From Platerodrilus igneus (taxonomy: Eukaryota; Arthropoda; Insecta; Coleoptera; Lycidae), in the NCBI GenBank assembly GCA_036346225.1, contig JARFIW010001090.1:372001-436000 (forward strand): a stretch of DNA of 64,000 bases. The letters are read 5' to 3'. Below the pieces are notes generated by a model. That model made no database searches and had not been told where the DNA came from. It saw only the letters and a program-made list of their open reading frames with translations. Positions within the stretch are counted from its first letter, which is position 1. Every line of letters begins with the position of its first letter. Position numbers and translations under genes: made by a program. Shown here piece by piece: positions 22,569-33,275 of the stretch.

Positions 22569-22611
<43 letters not shown>
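21523..22611 (+). repeat. 1.09 kb dispersed repeat with (TA)n tail, copy 2
   Basis: Second copy of the 20,098-21,135 unit. The (TA)n tail at 22,571-22,611 is longer than in copy 1. The sequence after the tail is unrelated to that after copy 1, so this is two insertions, or a duplication with one shared border, and not a tandem satellite. Confidence 0.65.
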
Positions 22612-22615
<4 letters not shown>

Positions 22616-25600
22616 TGGAACAGTACCATTGAAAAGTAGTGGAATACAATTGATGCAGCATTTCATAAAATTAAAGCTGTTCCATTTATTAAATTCCATA
22701 ATTCTTTACAAAAACGATGCCAACTTTGTTTGAGGAAGAGTGGAGGACAGTCTGAAGAATATCCTTGACTTTGGGTAGATTCTTTTAGCTTCTGTACCTT
22801 GTTTTTTTTTTAGAAAGACGAGTCATTTTGCTTACAAAATTCGAATCACAATTTACTGCTTGTGCAATAATTATGGTTGATGCTCTTTGAAGTTCATTTT
22901 GCAAACAATAGTCATTTTAAGTATCCATTTTGTTTTGCAGCAATATTATGAATCAATTTATTAGCAAAAGTGGAATAAATCAACTAATTGAAAAAATGAC
23001 TATATTAAGGTATATATTTTTGAAAAGCTCTCAAAATGAACTTTTAAGTGAAGAATGCTATTTTATTTTATAACTTCAAAATTGTTGCACATATTAAACA
23101 TTTAAATGCATTACTTAATATACATAAAGAATTATATAAAGCAATTTAACACTATATTTGGATATATTTACAAATAACGAATTATACTAATTCATAGAAT
23201 TGTTAGAAATATCAATATTTTCTAATCTGAAAACAAAATGTGATTGCTCATTCCTGATTTTACCATTGAATTGATATCAAAAAGTGATATAAACATGCAT
23301 ACAGTTTTTATCTTTAATAATAACAGGGTTACCCATTAACCGCATTCAATTTAAAACATGCTGTACAATGTCTCTATTATTATAATATTCAAAATTTTCA
23401 TAAAAAAATGAAAATCAAAACAATTAACTTTAAAATGATTACTTAATAATTAATAGGAATACACAGCAGCTAAATATAACTATTTATTTCCAACAACTAT
23501 AATTCTTTGATATCAAATGCATACATTAAAATATTGGTGCAAGAACCTGTTTGTAAAAAGAAATAGAACAAAATACCATGAGTTTCTCAAACCAATTGGT
23601 CTACGGTTTTGTAACTGCTTCTGACTAATACCAACACAAAAGAGACAGACACAGACACAGACACAGACACAGACACACACACACACACACATACACACAC
23701 ACACACACAAACACAAACACAAACACAAACACAAACACACACACACACACATACAAACACAAACACAAACACACACACACGCACACACACACACACACAC
23801 ACGTGCATATGTACACTCTCGGCGTATATCAATAGAAATTAGAAACTCTCACACACACACACACACACACACTTTTTAAAATTTAAAAAGCATGTCACTT
23901 TTTATTTTTAAGGGAACCAAATTTGATATAAAATTTATGCCCAGAAATCCAACCCTGGAAACCCAGTAGAACACCCCCCCCCTTTTTTTTTAATAACAAT
24001 TGTGGTCAAGTAGTGCTAAATTTTCAATGTAATTTTTTTGTCTACACAACTCTGTAAAGTTTTAAAATTGTCTGAATTAACTTTGAAGATTTTTCAGATT
24101 GAATTATTTACTTGAAAATATCAATAACGTTAACATAATTTTAAATTAGTCAAGCTTAGATATATATTGCCCAGAATGGCTACCAAAATTTTGTTGGTTC
24201 ATTCAGTATATTAATTATAAAGTAACATCAACTCTCTGGGTTATCAATAAGTGTATAACCCATACAAAACAAAATTTTGAGATTAGTTACGAATACTTGC
24301 AAATGTATTAAAGCAAAGTATTTTGATGTCACAAGGAACTTCTTATATTTGAAAAGTTGTTAAAACCACAGTGTTTTTTATTAAAACTAAGGATTTTCAA
24401 TTTCACTACTGAGAAATGCAATAAATGTAAATGTCCCAAAAATTAAATATATTTCAATTCTTTACTAATCCATAACGCAAAATGTAATAGATTAACTCGA
24501 TATCCTGTATTATATACATATATTTATTTTGCTTACTGTGGGGCTACGAAATAACAGGAATAAAATATTTCAATTAAGTTTATGTCACAAGCAGTAGCTA
24601 AATATTATGACTTACTTTCAACAATGTAATCTTTTGGTATCAAGTGTAATACACAATACTATAACTACACAATCGATACATTTTTACAGATTTGTTTGTT
24701 GTAATACATGTTACGGTATTCCATGTAAACTCGAAAGAAAGCAGTAAAGTCAGTAAAGAAATTGTCTACACCGAATACCGCAACAAAACAGACACAGAAT
24801 GGTAGAACTGAATTAGAATTTGGTCTAGCTCAAAAACGCCATAGAGTGGCGTGGGTGATACAGAAGAAACACATTGGAAACCTCAGTAACAAAGAAATTT
24901 ATATTATGCACATGTAGGAAAATATACAATCAGAAGAATATCTACAAACGTTGAAAATATATATTTGCGTTATTGTTCGCTACAACGTAAAAGCATCAAT
25001 TTGCATATTACATTACATAAATATATATAAAGTGGTAAGCAAATACAAAATCTTAGAATTTAGATACTTACTTAAATCTTCAATCCCTAAATAAATACAA
25101 CAGAAAATTCAACATAAACTTTACAGTAATTCTACCTACAAGAAAAAAGTATATATAATTTATACATACTGCTTTGCGAAGTGCACCTCCTTAAAAGTTA
25201 AGGAATAACATAACATTAAATTTTTGGGGTTAACATTAATTTACCTAGCAAAGTAAACAGTAGGAAGTGCCTCCACGCAAGCTTTAAGAATAACATACAT
25301 AATTGTTCGTGTTATAGCATGCATTTGGTAATGTATAGTCTGCACTTTAGTGCAGAATCAAACTCTAAAAAAGAAATGTCTATCTTCCAAAACAACCACA
25401 AATAAAACAAACAGAAAAATACATTGTACTTGGAGCTATGTTTTCTGGTACCATCTCAAAAAATGCGGCTGTATTCGTCTACGGCTGGGGGCTAGAACAA
25501 CTTAACTATACTGTACTAACACAGAAAACATTTTAACAGTGTGACTTTATAACATGTTTTTTCGCTAAAAGGATGTATTCAATGTACCACTTTCAACGCA

Positions 25601-28044
25601 CGGTCTATATTTATAAAGAAAACAACAATATATGGGGGTAGATATTTGGCTTTCAAAAATATCGCCGAAGGATCAAGTGTACAGAATTCTCAGACAGCAG
25701 CTACACTACCAGCTGTAACAGCTTGCCAAAAAGGAGATAACATGTTAACAAAGAATTTTTAACAAAGTGCTACAATCTTATTACTGTGAACATCTGCACA
25801 GCTGCAGGATATGCCTACTGCATGATGGAGTATGAACTTGGTATAGATAAGAAACCCGTTCTAAGTGTAATTTACTAGGCAGATGGTTAAGTGGGTTTAT
25901 CTTTTAAAACAAAGCCGCGCATTTATGTGCAGCTGTAATTGAAATGTATTTCGCTGCAGGTGGTTGAATTTAATTGTAGCGACTTTGAAATGTGAATTTT
26001 TCTAAGCAGCTGTTTTATTTTATAAGATAGTGACATATTATAGAGTAATTACTTGAGAAATTTTATAAATTAACACTAATTTCAAGTGATCGATGACTTT
26101 TATGTTTGTCTAGAAATTTTATGGAGCTTTATACTGAAGTAGGATGAATAAATATTTATGCAGAAAAAAATCGCTTGCAGGGTTTTAAACGTAACACACA
26201 TCCTAGATCCTTCCTAATGCTTGTGTAACAAAATTATCGTGAGTGTTATTGGCTCTTTTACCAATGGGCCCAAGGTTAGCTAATATTTATGTGTGCTTAG
26301 GTACCATCCTTAATGTATCTATTTATTGCTAAAACAAACTGCTTCTGTAAATTTTCCTACATATATTTTTCTTTAAGTCTATGACAAAAGCCAAAAATTA
26401 TTAGTCTATTTATTGTAAACATTTTTATTAAACACATCATTTTAACTACTTGTTAAACAAAGAGAAAATGTTTTATGCATATGACTTTTGTCTAGAGCTT
26501 AAGTGGTTACTGTTATTTATACATTAATAATATAATAATTATTCATTTAGCAATTTTATGGAATATTTAAGAATTAAAATATAAACATTCGAATGAGAAG
26601 TGTAAAAACAATATTAAACCTTTTTAACTTTTATCAGAATGTACATCTTTGCTCTGTTAAAATACAAGATACGTAAGTGAAAAATTTGTTTCTAACAGTT
26701 TAATTGCGTGTTTATATCTACAATACTTTTGTAAGATTTTTAAAATGCCAAATATATAGATGTGATGCATATAACTAGCGACAAGGTACAGATTTTTCTA
26801 TTATTTTAATATTAATACTGTTTGTCAACACTTAATAAGTTAAATAATTAGTAGTGTTATACGAAGAAAGTCGATCTAGTGTATTAAACTATGAAAATAA
26901 TTGCTTACCATTTTTCAAAGCCAGATTAATAAATGGCTTGTTTCACTCATTACCGCTCCATATAATGAGAGGTTTCCATTTTAATAAATAGTGGTCAGTA
27001 CGCTTGAAGACATGTATAACACTGCAAGTAAGCATCAGCCTGTACAGTAAAATTACCTCAAACTACCGTTGCCAGTTTCCAGAAGACCACATGTTATATA
27101 GTTATTAGGTTGAAGGTCGCTACGAGTAGTGACAATTAAATATCCCTTAATTTGAATATCTATGTTTATCATGCCAATAGTCAGATTAGTCACATATCTT
27201 CCACAGTTATCGATTTGTTTCATCAAAACTAATCCAAATATAATTGTTCTCATTTATTTCTCAAATTTGATAAATAATATCTTGAAAATTAAACTAGCAC
27301 AATGTTTTTTTTAAATACTTTTGTTTGATATAGGTTTTTGCAATGCTTTTCTGCAAAATGTTTGAAAAACTGCAATTCTTGATTCAATTATTGATTTGCA
27401 AAATTAAAATTTTTTTGTTCTTGATGCCCAGAGGATAATTGAAGGGATCCTGAAATGATTTGTTAAAAAATTAAACTTTGTGTGTGGTGTTTTTGTAAGA
27501 GCAGTTTTAATATACTGAATAATATTGTGTCTGCTACACTGAAATAGTTAAAATCAAAATCAAACAAAAAGTTTATTATCTTTTGTTTATTAAAACTTAC
27601 TGTTTTACAGCATGCACTTCAAAAAAACATGACTCTTTTGCATCTTCAATTCTGAATAATCTTTAATCCGGCCATTCACTTTAGGCTTAGGTTTTGGCGT
27701 TCTGTATTAAATAATGAATGGTCACAAATAAAACAATAAACAAAATGCCTTTATCATATCTTAACAATATACAGCACAGTTTATTGTCATGGAATCTATT
27801 TTACAAAACAGATTAAATCATTTAACTCGATTAGTTTAGGTGCTGGGATAGTTTCACATAGAAATTGGTAAAACACGAATAAATTTGTTTGGGATTAAAA
27901 GTCAATGGTAAAACTACCTACACCCTTATGCACAAATACTCAAAAGATTAGAAGCTAAGATAGCTTCTCTTTTGTAGCAGGATAAATATTTCAAATAATA
28001 ATTTGTATTATGTTAAATTAATTTTATCAAAAAATTTTAAAAAA
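22612..28044. other. AT-rich intergenic region, no gene seen
   Basis: 5.4 kb with no frame above 100 codons that is not microsatellite-driven, no repeat shared with the rest of the window and no tRNA signature. It includes CA-type microsatellites listed separately. It may hold regulatory DNA or old repeats that I cannot recognise. Confidence 0.5.
23641..23802. repeat. (AC)n / (ACAGAC)n / (ACAAAC)n microsatellite
   Basis: A compound microsatellite: CAGACA hexamer units, then AC dinucleotides, AAACAC units, and AC again. It creates three overlapping Cys/Val open frames on the minus strand that are artefacts. A second pure (AC)n lies at 23,849-23,872. Confidence 0.95.
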
Positions 28045-28549
28045 GCATCATCATCATCATTAGGTCTTCAGTTCTGGAACTGGTTAGACGTGTACCCTTA
28101 TTGTTTCCTATTCTAAACTAACCTACACGTTTCCCTGAAATTGGCACAGTCTGCATATATCACTATCTGCGTGCGATAGTCTAATCTAGGTTTATCCCTA
28201 CCTCTTTTTCCTATCTCTGCTTGTAATGTAACCCGTACTATTCCCCCAAAATGCCTTAGAACGTATCCTGTTCTTCTATTTCTCTTATTTTTTTTCCACA
28301 TATATCTTTTTTCCTCTACTATTTCTATAATCTATTTGTTATTAACTTTGTCTGTCCATTTTATCATCCTCATATATCTGAAGCGCAACATTCTATAAGG
28401 CTTATATCTCTTTCTGTCTGCTTTTCCTACTGCCTGCCCCTATTTCATAGACATACTGTGCTGTGCTCCACACATATGCTCTCAACAATTTTCTTCTTGT
28501 TTCTATGTTTGTTGTCTTTGAACATGCGTTCTTTCTTGTTAGATATCGT
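28045..28549 (-). pseudogene. RTE-type LINE 3' fragment E
   Basis: The minus-strand frame encodes the C-terminal tail of the RTE-type ORF (RNRRTGYVLRHFGGIVR, then a GRDKPRLDY segment) seen in better form at 45.7-45.97 kb, and ends in a short (ATG)n tail at about 28,048-28,063. An ATG/TGA-type short tandem tail is typical of RTE elements. Its upstream edge is joined to the 3' untranslated part of fragment D at the same point as in the plus-strand copy at 47.56 kb. Confidence 0.75.
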
Positions 28550-28603
28550 TCGGTCCCTTTCTATTGTTTTACAATTATATACCCTATTTTCCCAATATTC
28601 AGT

Positions 28604-28613
28604 GGTAGGTGAA
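28604..28613. repeat. SINE copy 1 target-site duplication, left
   Basis: GGTAGGTGAA, repeated at 28,921-28,930 right of the SINE. The empty site is preserved in the related LINE UTR at 29,244, where the sequence runs through without the insert. Confidence 0.85.
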
Positions 28614-28920
28614 AAGAAGGCGTCGCCGTGGATCAATGTAGTAAGCGTAAGACTACGGATCCCAAGGTCCTGGGTTCCAATCCCTGCACGGCCGACTGCT
28701 TGAAAAATGGCAGGTGAGCATTTTTCACAAAAATTATGCCCTTTTTCGGATGAGAGGTAAAATGGAGGTCCCGTGTGTGAGTGTTGTCACGCACGTTAAC
28801 GATCCCTACCTTGCCTGGAACGGCAAGGGTTCGGCAAAATTCTAAATTTCTGGGCAACAAAAAACTCGCCTCCTGGCCAATGTAGTACCTTCGGGTGGAG
28901 CATTGGAAATGTAAATGAAC
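28614..28920 (+). mobile_element. tRNA-derived SINE, copy 1
   Basis: A 307-bp insertion bounded by a 10-bp target duplication. Its head (about 28,625-28,695) has tRNA-like layout with a B box GGTTCCAATCC (one mismatch to GGTTCRANNCC) and a weakened A box. The body ends GGTGGAGCATTGGAAATG with a short A-rich tail. It aligns throughout with the reverse-strand copy at 49,273-49,569. Transcription would be by RNA polymerase III from the internal boxes, with mobilisation by a LINE in trans. Confidence 0.88.
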
Positions 28921-29186
28921 GGTAGGTGAAGAGGGGTAAGCAGCCTGTGGCTGCCAGGTTCCCCCAACACTTGAACATTTGCCGAATTAATAGCTTTTTC
29001 AATCAATATTAGCTGAAAATATTTCACAACCAACACCTGTAGTTGTTTATAATAATCATCAGATTTAAGTGCACTTATTTTTTCGTCATTAGGTTTTCCG
29101 TTTTGAAACTGGTTGGACGCGTACCTTCACTTATTTCTATTCTGAGCTAACCTACACCGTTCCCTGAAATTCCCACAGCCTAGATT

Positions 29187-30896
29187 CAGCTTGGTTTCTC
29201 TTCTGTAGTTTCCTAATAATATGCCCTATTTCACCAAGATTCAGTGGTATGTGAAAGGGGTTAAGCAGCTTGTGGCTGCCAAGATTCCCCAACACTTAGA
29301 CATTTGTCAAATTAATAGTTTTCCAGTAAATCCTTTCGCATAATTAACATTATTCGAGAATATTGCAAAACCAATACCTGTAGTTACTTATAATAATCAT
29401 GTTTAAGTAAAGTTTTTTTTCGTCATTTGTTTTTCCATCTTGGGACTGGTTGGACGTGTACTTCTATTGATTTCTATTCTGAGCTAGCCTACACATTTCT
29501 CTGAAATTCCCACAGCCTACATCTTTCACTATCTGTGCGCTATAGTCTAATCTAGGTCCACCTCTACTTCTCTTTTTTCCTACCTCTGCTTCTAATATAT
29601 TCCGCATTATTCCCTCATGTCTTAGTATTTGGCCTATCCTTTTATCTCTCCTATTTTTTACTGTTTTCCACATACCTCTTTGTTCTTTACTTTGTCTGTC
29701 CATGATATCTTCATCACACGTTTGTAGCACCACATTTTAAAGGCTTCTTTTTCCTGTCCACTTCTCTTACTGTCCAGGTTTCACAGCCGTGCAGTGCTGT
29801 TGTCGATACATATGCTTTAAGCAATCTTTCCCTTGATCCTATGATTGTTGTCTTTGAACACAGTAGTTGCTTTTTCTTGTTAAATGTAGCACGACCTTGT
29901 GCTAATCTTTGTTAGTTTTCATACCAAACACTCTGTTAGAACCGTTTTCATTTCATTAAGAGCAGCTTCCAACTTTTCTTAGTTACATGCTAATACCGCT
30001 ATATCATCTGAAAATCTAAGCATATCAATCTTTTGTACCTGCATAGTAATTCCAAATGTCTTCCTGCATTTGACAGTATTCATTGCCTCTTCAATATTTA
30101 AGTTAAAAATTAACGGGTATAGGGCACATCCCTGTCTCACCCCTTTCCTAATATTTACTTCTCTACAATCCTGCTCTAATTCTATTACTGCTCTTTGCTC
30201 TTTGTATAAGCTATGTAATATCAGTTTATCCATATAACTCATTCCAATCTTTTTGAGCATTTCGAACATTTTTTTCCATTTTACATTGTCAAATGCTTTT
30301 TCTAGATCTATAAACCATATATACACGCTTTCACTTTTTCTATTGTTTTCTCCATTATCACCCTAAACCCAAATTGATTTTTTCCTAGTATTTCTTCAGC
30401 TCGTTTTTCCATTCGTCTTTGTATAATTCTAGTTAATATTTTTGACACGTGTGCTGTCAAACTTATTGTTTGAAAATTTTAACATCTATCCACTCCTCTC
30501 TTTTTGGTATAGTGACAATGATGTTTCGTTTGAAATTTTTTGGTATCTCGCCTGTCTCATACATATAGCTTATAAGTTGAAAGAGACGTTCTGTAACTGC
30601 TTGCCCAGTGGCTTTTAGAGTTTCTGCTTGCACCTTATCTGTATCCGGGGCCTTACCATTTTTCAGACCCTTTAATGCTAATTCAAACTCATCTTTAAAT
30701 ATAGGATATCCCAAGTCATCATTTTCAATGTCCGATTCCTGTTCTAATGCTGTTAGTTCCTCTCCTGCATATAGATTCTTTATATATTCTTGCCATCGAA
30801 CCACTTTCTCTACATTTTCTATAATTAGGTTTCCTCCCGCATACATTATATTTTTGTTGTACTTGATTTCTGGTGGTAGTTGAAAATCTACCATTG
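29187..30896 (-). pseudogene. RTE-type LINE copy C, 5'-truncated
   Basis: Minus-strand frames (30,894-30,463, 30,326-29,979, 29,733-29,464) give the reverse transcriptase and C-terminal tail of the RTE-type element. They include PKNFKRNIIVTIPKR, FIDLEKAFDNVKWKKMF, the RQGCALYPLIFNL block and LRFSDDIAVLA, where the catalytic FADD is FSDD. The endonuclease is absent. Frames are broken by stops and indels between 29,733 and 29,979 and around 30,400. The 3' untranslated part continues to about 29,187 and matches RTE copy A almost base for base. Confidence 0.85.
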
Positions 30897-31290
30897 AACC
30901 TTAAAGAATTTTCTAAATTCTTAAATGTATTTATATTTGACTGTCTACGGTCAGGATATAAGTTTCAATATAAAACTGCAACATGACGTTTATTGTTTTT
31001 TGACCTATGAAAACAGGATAACATATCAACTTTTTCATTGTTTGAATAATTCATTTCCATTATTGTGCGCGAAACAACTATTAAGAACACAATAATACTT
31101 TTAATTATTAATGTGACAGATAATTGTGAATAAACAACTGAAATACTGCAATGGCATTTGTTAATAGTAACAATCAGACTGCTATTGAAATTCTATTATT
31201 TAGGTTATTTAGCGCACTTTGTATAGAAACCATTGATTGTGGTATATTGCCGTAAAGACAATTTCAAGTAGAATATTTTTTCAAAAAAAT
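30897..31290. other. AT-rich stretch, no gene seen
   Basis: About 390 bases between LINE copy C and the short TIR element; nothing recognisable. Confidence 0.6.
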
Positions 31291-31475
31291 ATACAGGGTG
31301 TTCTATTTAAAAAACCAAAGTGACATATTATTGCTCAAATAGGCCATGAAAAATACTTAATGCCTTATATTTGTAGAGAAAATATATTCCAAAGACTTTT
31401 TCCCATGAAATTTTTCTATATCTTGCATAGTTCAGAAAATATACACTGGCTAATGAAAACTGAACCACACTGTAT
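31291..31475. mobile_element. 185-bp TIR element (MITE, Tc1/mariner-like)
   Basis: Left end ATACAGGGTGTTC and right end GAACCACACTGTAT are imperfect inverted repeats. TA lies at both borders, with a TA microsatellite on the right. Ends built on TACAGGGTG and a TA target are common in short insect Tc1/mariner-type MITEs. No coding capacity. Confidence 0.55.
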
Positions 31476-31519
31476 ATATATATATATATATTTATATATA
31501 TAATTTTCAGAACAGAACA

Positions 31520-31976
31520 ATGGCACATGAAAGCCATATACGTGAGGCTTTTGAACTTATTTACAAAGTGGGGTAAGTGTCAGTTTTACATATTTACTTT
31601 TGTTAACAGTTTATTATGTAATAGTTATAAAGGAAGCTTATTGAACAAAAATAAGTTTATGAGCGCTACACTGGAAGGTGTTGTCAGTACGGAGTATAAA
31701 CATCTCGTAAGCTACCTAGCTAAAGAGTTATTCTCTAGTGAAGCAATAACAGAAGGATGGAATATTTTAACTCCTGAAAATCCTGTTAAGAAGCTAATGA
31801 ACTATGATGCTTTTAAATTTGAGCTAGGTATATAATATTTTAATAGACACATTTAATTACAGTAAATTATTGCAGATCGAATTTATTTTCAGTACTACAA
31901 AGTGTTTTTAATAAGTGAACTGTGTTTTAAAATTGTTCTGGCAAAGAAACAATTTCCGAAAAATAAAACCAAGTAA
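31520..31976 (+). CDS. Possible three-exon gene with 48-52 nt introns
   Basis: Joining 31,520-31,572, 31,625-31,827 and 31,876-31,976 gives an uninterrupted reading frame of about 118 codons from ATG to TAA. Donors are GTAAGT (31,573) and GTATAT (31,828); acceptors are AATAG (31,624) and TTGCAG (31,875). A further consensus donor GTAAGT at 31,973 overlaps the stop, so the gene may continue. The peptide is mixed charged/hydrophobic with a segment LVSYLAKELFSSEAITEG, which I cannot assign (a BEN-type domain is conceivable). It lies 45 bp right of the short TIR element. Both introns are as short as those of the SWIM/PHD gene at 62-64 kb. Without a homologue it could be chance. Confidence 0.35.
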
Positions 31977-32274
31977 GTAATACTTTTTTTTTGATATTGT
32001 TGACTTGTATGTCATGTATTTGATGAGTTGCTATATGTAATAGTTTAGAAAATGATTGATTTAAGAATTTAAACTGAAGTATCATGTTACGTGCCATCCC
32101 TGTAGGTAAATATTTTTGTTTTTATGTATTTAGGTAAATACTTCTTTGATAGAATGGACTGTAACTTATAAAATTATAATTATATTTTTGCACTGATACT
32201 TATTTTTCAATTGGATCCTCCTTAATTTTCTTATCATGTCTAATACACTGTGTAGACGAATAATTGTTATTTAT
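31977..32274. other. AT-rich stretch, no gene seen
   Basis: Nothing recognisable besides T-rich tracts that could precede further exons of the candidate gene upstream. Confidence 0.5.
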
Positions 32275-32760
32275 TATACAAGAGAAAAAAGTACTAGATT
32301 TTAGCTTGAGGTGTTTTTCTCCCGACGCGAAGCTGAGGGAGTATAATACACTATTTTTTTCTGTGACGCAAAACGATGATTTAATACTGAAAAAAATATT
32401 ACAATATATTAAAGTCAAAAATCAATTGATGTCAAATTTGAAGTTTCAAACAAGTAATCAAATATCTGTCAATTTAATTCTGCGAGTGGTTTCAAAAATT
32501 GCTTACTTAAGTTGTTTATATTGGTTGTTTTGAATGCGACGAAGTTATGATACGATTTTATGTTACACCCTAATGTTACAAGTGTGAACCCGGCTATAAA
32601 TTAAATACTTTCGTGTTCTTACTTATTTGCACATACCCGGGAAAAAAGTACTCATTTTTTTTCCCGGGGAAAAAAGTAAATTAATAAAAAGTGACATTTT
32701 GTTACCTGTCAAGAAACACTAAATGTCAAATTTTTTACCGTCACAGAAAAAATACATTTA
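32275..32760. repeat. Nested inverted repeats (foldback-like)
   Basis: ATTTTTTTCTGTGACG at 32,353-32,368 is inverted as CGTCACAGAAAAAAT at 32,739-32,753. Between them a perfect hairpin lies at 32,636-32,668 (CCCGGGAAAAAA paired with TTTTTTTTCCCGGG, 7-base loop). CTCCC...GGGAG brackets about 32,321-32,341. The word GAAAAAAGTA occurs three times (32,284, 32,641, 32,669). This layout suggests a foldback-type element or a structured RNA, not a coding exon. Confidence 0.5.
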
Positions 32761-32788
32761 TTTTTAATCAAACATTAATGAATAATTT

Positions 32789-33275
32789 AACATCTACAAA
32801 ACTTGACAGTTCTTGAAATTTATTTCAAATCATTTAGGAAAAGATATATGTTACTGGTTGAAACCATAGCAACCACATCAAAAAATGGATGCTAGCAGGG
32901 ACATATTGATATTTATCTTCTACATAATTGTCCATACTCCCGATCTTGAACTTCTATGAACGTTCAACATAATAAACATCCAAATGAAAAAATTGATCGA
33001 AATAGTCAATACAAACTAATTTATCATTGAAAAATTATTTAACTAAGGTTGTTGGGAATCATTATCACCACTAACATAAAGTAGTGGATACACTGTAGTA
33101 ATGCCACATGTCCAAAATCCAGTTGACGTCTTAATAGTCACAACACGCGCAATATTGTCCTTACCCGGGTATAATTATAATTTAACAAATCTACAAAACT
33201 TGACAGTTCTTAAAATTCATTTCAAATCATTTATGAAAAGATTGATATTTATCTTCTAAATAATTGTCCAGTATT
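32789..33275. repeat. Short direct repeats, about 95 bp, 390 bp apart
   Basis: TCTACAAAACTTGACAGTTC and the following 80-90 bases (32,792 onward) recur at 33,187 onward, including ATTTATCTTCTA and AATTGTCCA. The first copy has about 65 extra bases. Function unknown. Confidence 0.55.

Larger units (their letters stand above)
28550..29189 (-). pseudogene. RTE-type LINE 3' fragment D (SINE-split)
   Basis: Begins on the minus strand with the last ORF codons (GTGGGAATTTCAGGGA onward), continues through the 3' untranslated part, and is interrupted by the SINE at 28,614-28,920. It abuts the 3' end of copy C at about 29,187, so two C-terminal/UTR units follow each other directly. Confidence 0.7.

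Noticed and set aside
20098..22611. The 1.1 kb direct repeats as LTRs of a fourth element
   Set aside because: No TG...CA ends, a microsatellite tail at one end only, and just 390 bp between them with no primer site or polypurine tract.
23513..23832. Three overlapping Cys/Val-rich open frames on the minus strand
   Set aside because: They are translations of the AC-type microsatellite in three registers.
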